Below, in pieces: positions 42,241 through 51,384 of a stretch of DNA of 64,000 nucleotides. The number at the start of each line of letters is the position of its first letter. Positions within the stretch are counted from its first letter, which is position 1. Below the pieces are notes generated by a model. That model saw only the letters and a list, made by a program, of their open reading frames with translations. It was not told the origin of the DNA and did not search any database. A program made the position numbers and the translations under genes. The stretch comes from Bosea sp. 29B (GTDB taxonomy: Bacteria; Pseudomonadota; Alphaproteobacteria; Rhizobiales; Beijerinckiaceae): assembly GCF_902506165.1 (NCBI RefSeq), contig NZ_LR733817.1, positions 744,001 to 808,000 on the forward strand, in the 5' to 3' direction.

Positions 42241-43446
42241 CTATCGCGCGACGCGATCCTCCGCCCGCGCTGTGCAGTCCCGCAGCACCTTCGCCAGGCG
42301 CCGCACGCCCTCTTCCATGCGATCGAGCGGGGCGGCCGAAAAGCTGAGGCGCAGCGACGCTGTCGCCTGCCCATCGGGCTGGAAGGCCGAGCCCGGAACA
42401 TAGGTCACCCCTGCGACCGCAGCCCGGCTCAAGAGCGCATGCGCATCGATATCGGCATTGAGATTCAGCCAGATGAAGAACCCGCCCTGGGGAGCGACCC
42501 AGCTGGCATGGTTGCCGAGTTCCAATTGGAGTGCCGACAGCATCGTGTCCCGCCGGATGCGGTAAGCGTCGCGCAAGCGGTTCGCATGGCTGTCGAGGAT
42601 GCCGTCGAACAGGCCGCGCAAGCAGGCCTGGGCCAGGCTGCCGGCCTGCAGGTCCTCGCTCTGCTTCATCAGGGCGAGCTTGGCGACCACGGAGCTCGGC
42701 GCCACCAGCCAGCCGACGCGAAAGCCGGGCGCAATCGCCTTTGAGAAGGTGCCGAGATAGATCGTCCGCGCCTCCTCGATCGAGCACGCCTCGATGTCGA
42801 CGGCCAGGAGCGGCGGCAGCGCCGCGCCCTCATAGCGCAGCACTTCGTAGGGATCGTCCTCGACCAGGACCGTATCCAGCTCCTGCGCCAGGGCGATGAG
42901 CTCGCGGCGCTGGGCGAGCGACAGCGTGGCCCCGGTCGGATTGTGGAAATTCGACATCGCGTAGATCAGCGCGGGCCTTTCATCGGCAGCGCGCCCTGCC
43001 ATCTCCAGCGATTGCACTCTTGCGCCGTGCGCGAAGAAGATCTGCAGCGCGCCAGGATAGGTCGGGCTCTGGACCAGAACGCTCGCGCCGGGCTCGGCGA
43101 ACAGCTCGGTGACGAGATCGAGCGCCTGCTGAGCGCCGTTCGTCAGCAGGATGTTCTGCCGTTCACACGCCACGCCTTTGGCGCGCATATAGGCGCAGAT
43201 CCGTTCGCGCAGAGCCGGGTCGCCCTCGCTCGGGCCATATTGCAGGGCAGCCCGGGTCCGCTCCGGCTGAGACAGGATCCGGGCGAGACTGTCGCGGATT
43301 TCAGCCACGGGAAAGAGCGAGGAATCGGGCTCGCCGGGACCGAACGATATGCAATCGGCTGCCTTGGCCATGGTCGCCAGGCCGCGGATGGCGGACGGCA
43401 CGATACGGTTCGCATAGCGCGAGAAGCGCTGTTCCATCTGGATCAT
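42241..43446 (-). CDS. PLP-dependent aminotransferase, class I/II, 2-aminoadipate/aromatic type
   Basis: A 401-residue fold-type I PLP aminotransferase. ALQYGPSEGDPALRERICAYM is the substrate/cofactor region of LysN/ARO8-type transaminases. NFHNPTGATLSLAQRRELI and VLVEDDPYEVLRYEG follow, and GTFSKAIAPGFRVGWLVAP holds the Schiff-base Lys236. It converts an amino acid and 2-oxoacid. The start overlaps the IclR stop by 4 bp (ATGA), so the two are coupled. In this locus, with benzoylformate decarboxylase nearby, an aromatic amino acid such as phenylglycine could be a substrate. The substrate cannot be established from sequence. Confidence 0.85.
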   Translation of the reverse strand: MIQMEQRFSRYANRIVPSAIRGLATMAKAADCISFGPGEPDSSLFPVAEIRDSLARILSQPERTRAALQYGPSEGDPALRERICAYMRAKGVACERQNILLTNGAQQALDLVTELFAEPGASVLVQSPTYPGALQIFFAHGARVQSLEMAGRAADERPALIYAMSNFHNPTGATLSLAQRRELIALAQELDTVLVEDDPYEVLRYEGAALPPLLAVDIEACSIEEARTIYLGTFSKAIAPGFRVGWLVAPSSVVAKLALMKQSEDLQAGSLAQACLRGLFDGILDSHANRLRDAYRIRRDTMLSALQLELGNHASWVAPQGGFFIWLNLNADIDAHALLSRAAVAGVTYVPGSAFQPDGQATASLRLSFSAAPLDRMEEGVRRLAKVLRDCTARAEDRVAR

Positions 43447-44252
43447 TCGACGTCCCGAAGGCTCGAGGTTGCGCGTGGGGCGGAGGGCGCACGCAGGCCC
43501 GTCAACTGGTCGACCAGCAGGCTGGCTGACGCGACGAGCTGGAGCACGAGGCGATGCTCAAGCTTCTCGTCGAGGCTACGGGCATCGAGGACGAGACTGA
43601 CGCTGGCGGTGATGCCGAGCCCCGTCGCCGCAATCGGCACGGCAATGCCGACGAGCCCGTCATCGATCTCGCCGCGGGTGATGCAGTATCCAGACCGGCG
43701 TATGCCTGCGAGCACACCACGCAGCTCCCCGAGCTCTGCCCGCGCTGCAGCTTCGTCGGCCCCGGTCGTACCGGCGAGGCTGTCGGTCACGAGCCGGGAC
43801 AATCGGCGAGCGGGCAGCAGCGACAGGATCGTCTTCGAGGTTGCGCCCCGGGTCAGCGGCATCGGCCGCCCACGCTCATAGGACGGGCGCGCCGGCAGGC
43901 TGCCAAAGGCCGCATCGGCGACGCAGAGCACGGTATCGCCGTACAGACGCGCCAGCAGTGCGAGGCATGGCACACCAGCTTGAGTGACGAGATCATGCAG
44001 GTGGGAGTGCCCGGCCCGGACCAATGGATCGGTCAAGCGGACGAGCCGGTCGAACTCGACGAAGGCCGGGCCAAGACGGTAATGCGCCTCATAGGCCGGC
44101 TCGAGAAAGCCCTCGCCCACCAGGTCCCTCACCGTCCGGTAGATCGTGCTTGGCGGCCTGCCGAGCGCCTCCGCCATCTCCTGCACCGTCCAGCTGCCCT
44201 TTGCCTCCCCGAACAGCCGAAGCAGCTTGATATAGCGCCCGAGGCTGCTCAC
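43443..44252 (-). CDS. IclR-family transcriptional regulator
   Basis: A 269-residue regulator. The N-terminal winged helix is WTVQEMAEALGRPPSTIYRTVRDLVGEGFL. The C-terminal 170 residues are the IclR effector domain (HDLVTQAGVPCLALLARLYG, GYCITRGEIDDGLVGIAVPI). IclR regulators respond to aromatic or short-chain acids and often control catabolic operons. It is the first gene of a pair with the aminotransferase and is divergent from LysR at 44572, with a 319-bp control region between them. Confidence 0.9.
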   Translation of the reverse strand: MSSLGRYIKLLRLFGEAKGSWTVQEMAEALGRPPSTIYRTVRDLVGEGFLEPAYEAHYRLGPAFVEFDRLVRLTDPLVRAGHSHLHDLVTQAGVPCLALLARLYGDTVLCVADAAFGSLPARPSYERGRPMPLTRGATSKTILSLLPARRLSRLVTDSLAGTTGADEAAARAELGELRGVLAGIRRSGYCITRGEIDDGLVGIAVPIAATGLGITASVSLVLDARSLDEKLEHRLVLQLVASASLLVDQLTGLRAPSAPRATSSLRDVE

Positions 44253-44571
44253 GGCTCGCCCCGGCTCGTCTTGGTCACGACCTGGTCGGCCAGATGACCG
44301 ACGGGCCTAGCCCGGCAGGCCTCGACATCGGCTTGCGCAAGGCCGGGCCTCTCATCCAGCCCTTCGCACGGGACCGTTCCTGGCCCGCACGAACAGGGGC
44401 CGCGGTGCTGCCGGCTCCACAAAGTCGGGCGCATAAATCGACTTCTCCATTTTCTTGCTTTGTCGATATTACTGATACATTGGTCCAGTCAATTTCTCAT
44501 ATTTTGAGATTTCAGCAAATCTTGTACGCTTGACGGCAAGGCTGCCCGACCGCCGCTCCCGGGAGATCGTC
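44253..44571. promoter_or_regulatory. IclR/LysR divergent control region with inverted repeat
   Basis: The last 150 bp are AT-rich. The inverted repeat TCTCA (44495-44499), TATTT, TGAGA (44505-44509) lies about 65-75 bp before the LysR ATG and has the T-N-A dyad layout of LysR operators. No gene was found in the gap. Confidence 0.45.
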
Positions 44572-45525
44572 ATGGTGAAGCTCAACGACCGGCTCAGCCT
44601 CAAGACCATGAAGCTGATCGCCGGCATCGAACGTCACGGCAACCTCTCGCTGGCGGCCGAGGAGCTCCATATCGTGGTTTCGGCAGCGAGCCGCCGCATC
44701 CGCTTCCTCGAGGATTCTCTGGGTTTCCGCCTCATCGAGCGAGCCGGCCGCGGCATCGGCTTGACAGTGCCAGGGCGCGCGATTGCCACACATGCGCACA
44801 AGATCCTTGCCGATATCGACCAGCTCGAAGGTGAGCTGCAGGACATCACGGATGGCGTCCTGGAGCAGATTCGGCTGAGCGTTTCGGGGCCAGCCCTTTT
44901 TCATGACTTGCCCGAGCAATTGCGGACATTCCTCGGCAGCTATCCCTATGTCCGACTCTCGGTTGAAGAACAGACCAGCAATGCGGTCGCCGAGAGCGTG
45001 CTCGATGGCCGGGCGGAGCTGGGCATCCTGCTTGGCGCCGAAGTCAGTCCCGGCCTGCGTCTTCGGCCCTATCGATGCGACGCGCTCGGGATCGTGGTTC
45101 CTCCGGCGCATCCGCTCGCCGGCCGGACCACAGTTCGGTTCGCAGAGCTGCTCGACCAGGATTGGGTGCTGCCGCCGGATTCCGCGATCGGCAACTTGCT
45201 GGCCCAGAAGGCAGCAAGCCATGGCGCCGAGCTGGTCACGCGCATTCGCGTGCATGGCATCGCCTCGACCAGCCGAGTGGTGCAGGGAGGGCTGGGTATA
45301 ACGGTGCTGCCGATGCGCAGTGCCGCGCGGGAGGTCGCCAGCCGCGGCCTCGTCAGCATTCCGCTGGCGGAGAGCTGGGCCTCCTGCAACCTGCACCTCG
45401 CGACCTTGCGCAACGCGATCCTCTCACCGGCCATGGCCGCACTGGTCGACATCCTGACGGCGCAGCCGGAACGATCGGTGCGGCCGCCGGTGTGCAGCAG
45501 CGGTCCCGATCTGGGCGGCCGCTGA
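44572..45525 (+). CDS. LysR-family transcriptional regulator
   Basis: A 317-residue LysR protein: LSLKTMKLIAGIERHGNLSLAAEELHIVVSAASRRIRFLED is the winged helix, followed by the effector domain (IRLSVSGPALFHDLPEQLRTFL). The ATG at 44572 has GGGAG seven bases upstream. The TTG-initiated longer frame lacks support. It lies divergent from IclR and ahead of the MFS/decarboxylase/dehydrogenase run at 45678-50208, which is the likely target set. Confidence 0.88.
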   Translation: MVKLNDRLSLKTMKLIAGIERHGNLSLAAEELHIVVSAASRRIRFLEDSLGFRLIERAGRGIGLTVPGRAIATHAHKILADIDQLEGELQDITDGVLEQIRLSVSGPALFHDLPEQLRTFLGSYPYVRLSVEEQTSNAVAESVLDGRAELGILLGAEVSPGLRLRPYRCDALGIVVPPAHPLAGRTTVRFAELLDQDWVLPPDSAIGNLLAQKAASHGAELVTRIRVHGIASTSRVVQGGLGITVLPMRSAAREVASRGLVSIPLAESWASCNLHLATLRNAILSPAMAALVDILTAQPERSVRPPVCSSGPDLGGR

Positions 45526-45677
45526 TCGGGCCTCCGGCGTCGGTTTCCCGAATGCGAACAATGCTTGACGAAATGCCGCTCGACGCCCGGCGGCGCGGAC
45601 GGCCATGCTTTGCCTCACGATAATCGCTTCGCAGGCGAACAGCTTTGCGAATGCCATAATATTCGCGGGGGAAGACC

Positions 45678-46982
45678 ATGTCGGCAGCGGCCATCGGCAA
45701 GCAATTTGCGCTTGGCAGGAAAGACCGTTCCAAAGTCGCGCTGTCCTGTTTTCTAGGCTCGGCGATCGAATGGTATGATTTCATGCTGTACGGTTTCCTC
45801 GCGCCGTTGGTGTTCGACAAGCTGTTCTTTCCCAATGCGGACCCGGTTGCGGGTACGATCGCCGTGCTCGGCATCTTTGCCGTCGGCTTCGTGGCAAGGC
45901 CCCTTGGCGGCCTGTTCTTCGGCCATTTCGGCGACCGCCTCGGTCGCAAGCCGGTGATGGCGGCGACGTTGATCCTGATGGGGCTGTCGACGACGGCGAT
46001 CGGCCTCTTGCCGACCTACGGCTCGCTGGGGATCTGGGCGGCGGTTCTGCTGCTGGTCCTGCGCTTCCTGCAGGGGTTCGCCCTTGGCGGCGAGTCCACC
46101 GGGGCGCCGGTGCTGATGCTGGAGAGCGCGCCGGAGGGCAAGCGCGGCGTCTTCGCCTCGATCGCCCAGTCCGGCAACTTCGCCGGCGTCGTGATCGCCA
46201 CCTTGGTGGTCTCCTTCGTGGCGACGCTGCCCAGTGGCATTCTGCTGGACTGGGGCTGGCGCGTGCCATTCCTGTTCAGCATCGTGCTCGTGGCCCTCGG
46301 CTTCTATGTCCGGCTCAAAGTCGAGGAATCGCCGGTATTCGAGGCTGCGCGGACGGCGCCGACGCGAATTCCACTGCTCCAGGTGCTCGACAACTACAAG
46401 CGGCCGGCCTTCATCGTGTTCTGCTGCGCGCTGGCCGAATCCGGCGTCTTCTATCTCACCTCGATCTTCGGCCTCTCCTATGGCGTGAAGACGCTGGGGC
46501 TTGATCAGGCCACGCTGCTGCGTGGCGTCCTGATCGGCAATGTCATCGCGATCGGAATGGTGCCGCTTTTCGGCAGCCTGTCGGACCGTATCGGCCGACG
46601 CCTGGTATTGGGCACCGGCTTCGTCTTGGCCGGGCTCTACGTGGCCTTTTTCTTCTTTCCGCTGCTGCAGACCCGCGACACCCTGCTCGTCATGCTCGCC
46701 ATGGCCATCCCGGGGGCGCTCATCCAGCCCATGCATATCGGGGTCACCTCGAGCTTCTATCCCGAGCTGTTCTCGGACACCCGCATTCGCTTCAGCGGCG
46801 TGTCGCTAGGCCGGCAGTTCGGCACGATCTTCGGCGGCGGCGCCATGCCTGTGATCGCAGCCAGCCTGCTCGCCTGGAGCGGCGGCAGCCTTGTGCCCAT
46901 CGTGATCTATTTCAGCATCGTCTCGATCATCGCCGTCACGGCCGTGGTCGTCGCCGACGAAACCAGGCTCCGCTCGATCTGA
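45678..46982 (+). CDS. MFS metabolite:H+ symporter
   Basis: A 434-residue permease with about 12 hydrophobic segments of the metabolite/H+ symporter (ProP/ShiA/KgtP) group. SCFLGSAIEWYDFMLYGFLAPLVF is the first segment with the characteristic EWYDF motif. GHFGDRLGRKPVMAATLILMG is the loop-2 MFS signature, and LRFLQGFALGGESTGAPVLMLE is the GGE motif. RBS GGGGAAG precedes the start. It probably imports the aromatic or organic acid processed by the decarboxylase and dehydrogenase that follow. Confidence 0.9.
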   Translation: MSAAAIGKQFALGRKDRSKVALSCFLGSAIEWYDFMLYGFLAPLVFDKLFFPNADPVAGTIAVLGIFAVGFVARPLGGLFFGHFGDRLGRKPVMAATLILMGLSTTAIGLLPTYGSLGIWAAVLLLVLRFLQGFALGGESTGAPVLMLESAPEGKRGVFASIAQSGNFAGVVIATLVVSFVATLPSGILLDWGWRVPFLFSIVLVALGFYVRLKVEESPVFEAARTAPTRIPLLQVLDNYKRPAFIVFCCALAESGVFYLTSIFGLSYGVKTLGLDQATLLRGVLIGNVIAIGMVPLFGSLSDRIGRRLVLGTGFVLAGLYVAFFFFPLLQTRDTLLVMLAMAIPGALIQPMHIGVTSSFYPELFSDTRIRFSGVSLGRQFGTIFGGGAMPVIAASLLAWSGGSLVPIVIYFSIVSIIAVTAVVVADETRLRSI

Positions 46983-46999
46983 GCGAGCCGCCGGCCCCC

Positions 47000-47017
47000 G
47001 CCCGGATCAGTCCGGGC
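47000..47017. terminator. Small hairpin between the symporter and decarboxylase genes
   Basis: GCCCGGA (47000-47006), TCAG, TCCGGGC (47011-47017): a perfect 7-bp stem with a tetraloop in the 67-bp gap. It may give partial termination or RNA processing inside the operon. There is no T-run. Confidence 0.4.
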
Positions 47018-47049
47018 CCGCGCAGGGCCGGATCCAGCTAGGAACCACC

Positions 47050-48690
47050 ATGCAGCCAACAGACAAGGCCGGCGCTCCGGGCCCGCAGCGCGCGGAGCCG
47101 GCCGGCACCGTTCGCGATGCGACCATCTCGCTTCTGCGCGCGCTCGGCATGACCACGGTGTTCGGCAATCCCGGCTCGACCGAACTCGCCTTCCTGCATG
47201 ATTGGCCAGGCGATTTCCGCTATGTGCTTGGCCTGCAGGAGAGCAGCGTCGTCGGGATGGCCGACGGCTATGCCCAGGTCACCGGCACCGCGGCATTCGT
47301 CAACCTGCATTCCGCCGCCGGCGTCGGCCATGCGCTCGGCAGCATCTACACGGCCTACCGGAACCAGACGCCGCTCGTCATCACCGCCGGCCAGCAGGCT
47401 CGGCCGCTGCTTCCGTTGCGCCCTTTTCTCGGCGCCACCTCGGCGACGGAGTTTCCGAAGCCCTATGTGAAATGGAGCTGCGAGCCCGCGCGCGCCGAGG
47501 ACGTGCCGCTCGCCATCGCACAGGCCCACGCCATCGCGATGCAGAAGCCCTGCGGCCCGACCTTCGTCTCCATCCCCGCAGACGACTGGCAGGCCCCCTG
47601 CCCCCCGGTGCTGCCCCGGCAGACCAGTCGTGACTTCGGCCCCAACCTCGAGCTGCTGCAAGACTTCGCCGCGGCGCTCGACGCCAGCGAGCGGCCAGCC
47701 ATCGTCGTCGGAGCGGGCGTCGCACGGGACGATGCCTCGGCGCTCGTCGTCACGCTCGCCGAGCGTCTCCAGGCGGCAGTCTGGACCGCACCGGTCGCGA
47801 GCCGCGCCTCATTCCCGGAAGACCACCCGCTCTTCAATGGCTTCCTGCCGGCTGCACCCGAACCTCTCGCCAAGCGGCTCGGGCAATACGACCTGGTGCT
47901 CGTTCTCGGCGCGCCCGCCTTCACCTTCCATGTCGCCGGCGATCTGGCCGGGTTGCAGTCGGGACCGCCGATCCTCCAGATCACCGACGACGGCGATGCC
48001 GCCGCCTCCGCAGCAGCCGGCGCCAGCCTGCTGTCGTCCATGCGCCCTGCGGTCTCCGAGCTGCTGGCGCGGCTGCCACAACGAGAGCGCCTGCCCGCTG
48101 GCGCCGGGCGCTCTCCGGCACCGCGGATCACCATCGCCGACCTGATCCCGGCGAGCCTCGTTATGCAGACGATCGCGGATCTGCGTGCCGCTGGCAGCGT
48201 GATCGTCGAGGAAGCGCCCTCCCACAAGGAGGCGCTCCAACGCCACCTGCCGATCCACGACAACGGCTTCTACTGCATGGCGAGCGGCGGGCTGGGTTTT
48301 GCCTTGCCTGCATCGGTCGGCATCGGGCTCGCCGAGCCGACACGACCGGTGATCTGCATCATCGGCGACGGCTCGGCGATGTACTCCGTCCAGGCCTTGT
48401 GGACAGCGGCGCAACACCGGCTGCCGCTCACCGTGGTGGTCCTGAACAATGGCGGCTACGGCGCCATGCGCGCCTTCAGCCAATTGATGAAAAGCCCTGC
48501 CCCGCCTGGCATCGACCTGCCCGGGCTGGACTTCCCGGCCCTAGCCACCGGGCATGGCTGCGAGGCGATGCGCGTCGAGCGCGCCGCCGATCTGGCGCCT
48601 GCTCTCGCGCAGGCATTCGCCAGCACCTCACCGACACTCGTCGAAGTCGTGGTCGATCGGGCCGTGCCCGGCCTCTACGGGCTCGACTGA
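47050..48690 (+). CDS. mdlC: Benzoylformate decarboxylase (ThDP-dependent)
   Basis: A 546-residue ThDP enzyme that decarboxylates phenylglyoxylate to benzaldehyde in the mandelate pathway. Compared from memory with Pseudomonas putida BFD, the active-site residues are conserved: Ser43 in GNPGSTEL, catalytic Glu64 in GLQESSVVGMADGYA, His87 in FVNLHSAAGVGHALG, and the later histidine in PAFTFHVAGDL. The cofactor block IIGDGSAMYSVQALWTAA, then VVLNNGGYGAMRAF, is also in place. The flanking text RNQTPLVITAGQQARPLL matches BFD closely. The following gene is an aldehyde dehydrogenase, which would oxidise the benzaldehyde. Confidence 0.9.
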   Translation: MQPTDKAGAPGPQRAEPAGTVRDATISLLRALGMTTVFGNPGSTELAFLHDWPGDFRYVLGLQESSVVGMADGYAQVTGTAAFVNLHSAAGVGHALGSIYTAYRNQTPLVITAGQQARPLLPLRPFLGATSATEFPKPYVKWSCEPARAEDVPLAIAQAHAIAMQKPCGPTFVSIPADDWQAPCPPVLPRQTSRDFGPNLELLQDFAAALDASERPAIVVGAGVARDDASALVVTLAERLQAAVWTAPVASRASFPEDHPLFNGFLPAAPEPLAKRLGQYDLVLVLGAPAFTFHVAGDLAGLQSGPPILQITDDGDAAASAAAGASLLSSMRPAVSELLARLPQRERLPAGAGRSPAPRITIADLIPASLVMQTIADLRAAGSVIVEEAPSHKEALQRHLPIHDNGFYCMASGGLGFALPASVGIGLAEPTRPVICIIGDGSAMYSVQALWTAAQHRLPLTVVVLNNGGYGAMRAFSQLMKSPAPPGIDLPGLDFPALATGHGCEAMRVERAADLAPALAQAFASTSPTLVEVVVDRAVPGLYGLD

Positions 48691-48738
48691 CAGCGACCGC
48701 TGCCACGGCTTGCCACCAACCAATCAGGAAATCGTCCC

Positions 48739-50208
48739 GTGACACAGCTGCCGCATGCCTTGAACTGGATCGATGGGGAGTGGAGCGATAGCCCCATCAA
48801 GGCTTCGAGCGTCGATCCGGCTACCGGAGGAACCATCGGGTCATTCGCGGATGCGACGCTGGGCGATGCAGAGCGTGCCGTGGCCGCGGCGCGAAGGGCC
48901 TTTCTGCACAGTCCCTGGCGCGATGACCGGCGCTTGCGCGCCCGCGTCCTCAATGCGATCGCCGACCGTATCGAGGCACGAGCCGACGAGTTGGCGCAGA
49001 TCCTGGCAACCGAGAACGGCAAGATCCTGCCGGAAGCCCGGTTCGAGGTCGCGACCGTCCCGTCGAAGCTGCGCTATTGCGCTGCCCTGGCGCTCGCCCA
49101 GCACGGCCGCGCCTTGGCGGTCCGGCCGAATGCCTATTCGATGGTCTTGCACGAGCCGGTCGGCGTTGCCGGCCTGATCGTGCCGTGGAACAGCCCCGTG
49201 GTCCTGCTGATGCGCTCGCTTGGTCCGGCACTCGCCGCCGGCACCACCGTCGTCGCAAAGATGCCCGGCCAGACCGCGCAGGTGAACGCCTTCATCGCGC
49301 GCATCCTGTCGGAGATCCCTGAGCTGCCGGCGGGCGTCGTCAACATCTTCTCCGAGAGCGGCATCGCCGGCTCGGCCTTCCTGGTCGAGGCGCCCGACGT
49401 TCCGGTGATCAGCTTCACGGGCAGCACCCGGACCGGCCGCGCGATCGCGGCCGCCGGCGCCGCCCGCCTGAAACGCTTCGGCCTGGAGCTCGGCGGCAAG
49501 ACACCGATGATCGTGTTCGACGATGCCGATATCGAGGCCGCGCTACCCGTGCTCGAAAAGGCCGTCACCGTCTTCGCCGGCCAGTTCTGCATGGCCGGCA
49601 GCCGAATCCTGGCGGAACGCGGGATCGCCGACCGGCTGCGGCAGGCCCTTGCGGAGCGGCTCGCCAAAGTCCGGCTCGGCCCGGCCTCCGACCCGGCGAG
49701 CGAGATGGGTCCGCTGATCGACCAGCAAAGCGTGGCGCGCATCAACGCCGTGGTGGAAAAGGCACTGGCCGAAGGCGCCCGTGCCATCGTCCGTGGCGGC
49801 CCTGCGAACGACCCGGCGCTCGCCGCGGGAGCGTTCTATCGGCCCACGCTGCTCGAGGTTTCCAGCCCGGAGCTGGCGATCGTTCAGGAAGAGGTCTTCG
49901 GGCCGGTGGCGACCTTCCAGGTTTTCGAGGGCGAGGCTGCCGCCATCGCCCTCGCCAACAACAGCGATTTCGGCTTGGCAGCCAGCATCTGGAGCCGCAA
50001 CCCGGATCGGCAGCTTCGCCTCGCCCGCGCGCTCCAGGTCGGCACGGTCTGGATCAATGACTGGGCCGCCATCCACGACGAGTTCGAGGAAGGCGGCTTC
50101 AAGCAGAGCGGCCTCGGCCGGTTGAACGGCCTCGCCTCTCTGCACGATTTTCAGGAGGTCAAGCACATCGCTCTGAAGGCAACTGAGCTGCTTCCAGTTT
50201 TGTCGTAG
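48739..50208 (+). CDS. Aldehyde dehydrogenase, probably benzaldehyde dehydrogenase
   Basis: A 489-residue ALDH. PWNSPVVLLMRSLGPALAAG, GLELGGKTPMIVFDDADI (general base Glu250) and VFAGQFCMAGSR (nucleophile Cys284) are present, and the end FEEGGFKQSGLGRLNG is typical. It starts with GTG at 48739, preceded by AGGAA. Because it lies 48 bp after benzoylformate decarboxylase, oxidation of benzaldehyde or a related aldehyde is the best inference. The next gene is convergent, and the operon ends here. Confidence 0.85.
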   Translation: MTQLPHALNWIDGEWSDSPIKASSVDPATGGTIGSFADATLGDAERAVAAARRAFLHSPWRDDRRLRARVLNAIADRIEARADELAQILATENGKILPEARFEVATVPSKLRYCAALALAQHGRALAVRPNAYSMVLHEPVGVAGLIVPWNSPVVLLMRSLGPALAAGTTVVAKMPGQTAQVNAFIARILSEIPELPAGVVNIFSESGIAGSAFLVEAPDVPVISFTGSTRTGRAIAAAGAARLKRFGLELGGKTPMIVFDDADIEAALPVLEKAVTVFAGQFCMAGSRILAERGIADRLRQALAERLAKVRLGPASDPASEMGPLIDQQSVARINAVVEKALAEGARAIVRGGPANDPALAAGAFYRPTLLEVSSPELAIVQEEVFGPVATFQVFEGEAAAIALANNSDFGLAASIWSRNPDRQLRLARALQVGTVWINDWAAIHDEFEEGGFKQSGLGRLNGLASLHDFQEVKHIALKATELLPVLS

Positions 50209-50299
50209 CCCGGTCCGCGAGAGGATGGGGCCGTGACGAAGAAGGCGACGAACGCGTCATCGCCTGAGCTCCCGCGAGGCCGTCTTGCGAAGCCGATTC

Positions 50300-51250
50300 C
50301 TATGCGGCCGCCAGGAAGCCCTTCACTGCGTCAAGGAATTCCGCAGGTCGCTCGACATTGAGCATATGAACGCCCGGCATCAGCACCAGCTTGGCGCCGG
50401 GAATCGTCGCTGCGATTTCCTCGCTATGGCTCGCCAGGGTCACCTTGTCGTCTATGCCGCCGATCACCAGCGTCGGCGCCTTGATCAGCGCGATCGTCCG
50501 GCGCAGATCGTTATCACGCAGAGCGGCGAAACAGCCGGCGAGACCTCGCGGCGGCGTCGCGAGGACCATGGCCCGGAAGGTGTCGACGATCTCGTTCGGA
50601 CCCGCCAGCATCGAGGCGGGGAACCAGTTGCGCATGAACTGGTCCGCCGTGTCCGACATGTCCTTGACCGCGAGCACCGCCCGGATCTGCGCATCGAAAT
50701 TGGAGGGCGGTCCGAGATAAGCCGCGGTGTTGGAGAGGATGAGCCGGCCGATCCGATCAGGTGCATGGACGGCGAGCCATTGCCCGACCCAGCCCCCCAT
50801 CGACAGGCCGCAGAAATGCGCCTGCTTGATCTCTAGTGAATCGAGCAGCTCGATCACATCGCGCCCCAGCCGGTCGATCGAATAGGCACCGGCCGGCGTA
50901 TCGGACTTGCCGTGGCCGCGAAAATCATAGCGCAGCACGCGGTATGTCTCCGACAGCGTCTGCACCTGCCCGTCCCACATGTGGAGCGAGGTTGCGATCG
51001 AATTCGACAGCATCAGGACCGGCCGGTCGGCAGCGCCGGTCAGCTGATAGGCGATGCGGCAGCCGTCGCCGGCGGTGAAATGACGGGTCTCGGTCATCTT
51101 GCTCTCATTCCTGGTCTGGTTTGGGTTGGCAGCGTTCCGCGCTGCGCCGGCGCTGGATCCGCCGGCCGACTGGGCTGCGGCCAGACCTGGCGCCATAAGG
51201 GCGGAGCCACCTAGCGCGATTGCGCTGCGACGCGTGACGAAACCGGCCAT
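50300..51250 (-). CDS. Alpha/beta hydrolase, 3-oxoadipate enol-lactonase-like, with an export-type leader
   Basis: A 316-residue protein. Residues 1-28 (TRRSAIALGGSALMAPGLAAA) look like a twin-arginine leader; residues 29-50 form a low-complexity linker. From Met52 on, the protein matches PcaD-type enol-lactonases: MLSNSIATSLHMWDGQ, YDFRGHGKSDTPAGAYS, catalytic Ser150 in FCGLSMGGWVGQ, and PAEFLDAVKGFL at the end with a histidine in GVHMLNVERP. The usual cytoplasmic enzymes begin exactly where Met52 begins, and a second start (ATG at 51097, with AGGAA upstream) would give one. Dual localisation is possible. It is divergent from LysR at 51385. Confidence 0.85.
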   Translation of the reverse strand: MAGFVTRRSAIALGGSALMAPGLAAAQSAGGSSAGAARNAANPNQTRNESKMTETRHFTAGDGCRIAYQLTGAADRPVLMLSNSIATSLHMWDGQVQTLSETYRVLRYDFRGHGKSDTPAGAYSIDRLGRDVIELLDSLEIKQAHFCGLSMGGWVGQWLAVHAPDRIGRLILSNTAAYLGPPSNFDAQIRAVLAVKDMSDTADQFMRNWFPASMLAGPNEIVDTFRAMVLATPPRGLAGCFAALRDNDLRRTIALIKAPTLVIGGIDDKVTLASHSEEIAATIPGAKLVLMPGVHMLNVERPAEFLDAVKGFLAAA

Positions 51251-51348
51251 GCCGCATGTCCTTCCGATCGAACGGGAGCCTGTCCGGCCGCCCTGGGGCC
51301 GGCGGAATGCGCGCCGGTCGCAGATATCGCTAGGCCATGTCAGTGTCG

Positions 51349-51361
51349 TAGAATATTACTA
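51349..51361 (+). promoter_or_regulatory. LysR-type box between the hydrolase and LysR genes
   Basis: TAGAATATTACTA has the T-N11-A layout with short inverted ends (TAG and CTA), 23 bp upstream of the LysR ATG. It is in the only AT-rich patch of the 134-bp divergent gap and may be an autoregulatory site. Confidence 0.4.
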
Positions 51362-51384
51362 TGTTCTGACAATCTCTGTCGAAA

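Noticed and set aside
42241..43446. MocR (GntR fused to aminotransferase)
   Set aside because: There is no winged-helix domain at the N-terminus; the catalytic domain starts at residue 10.
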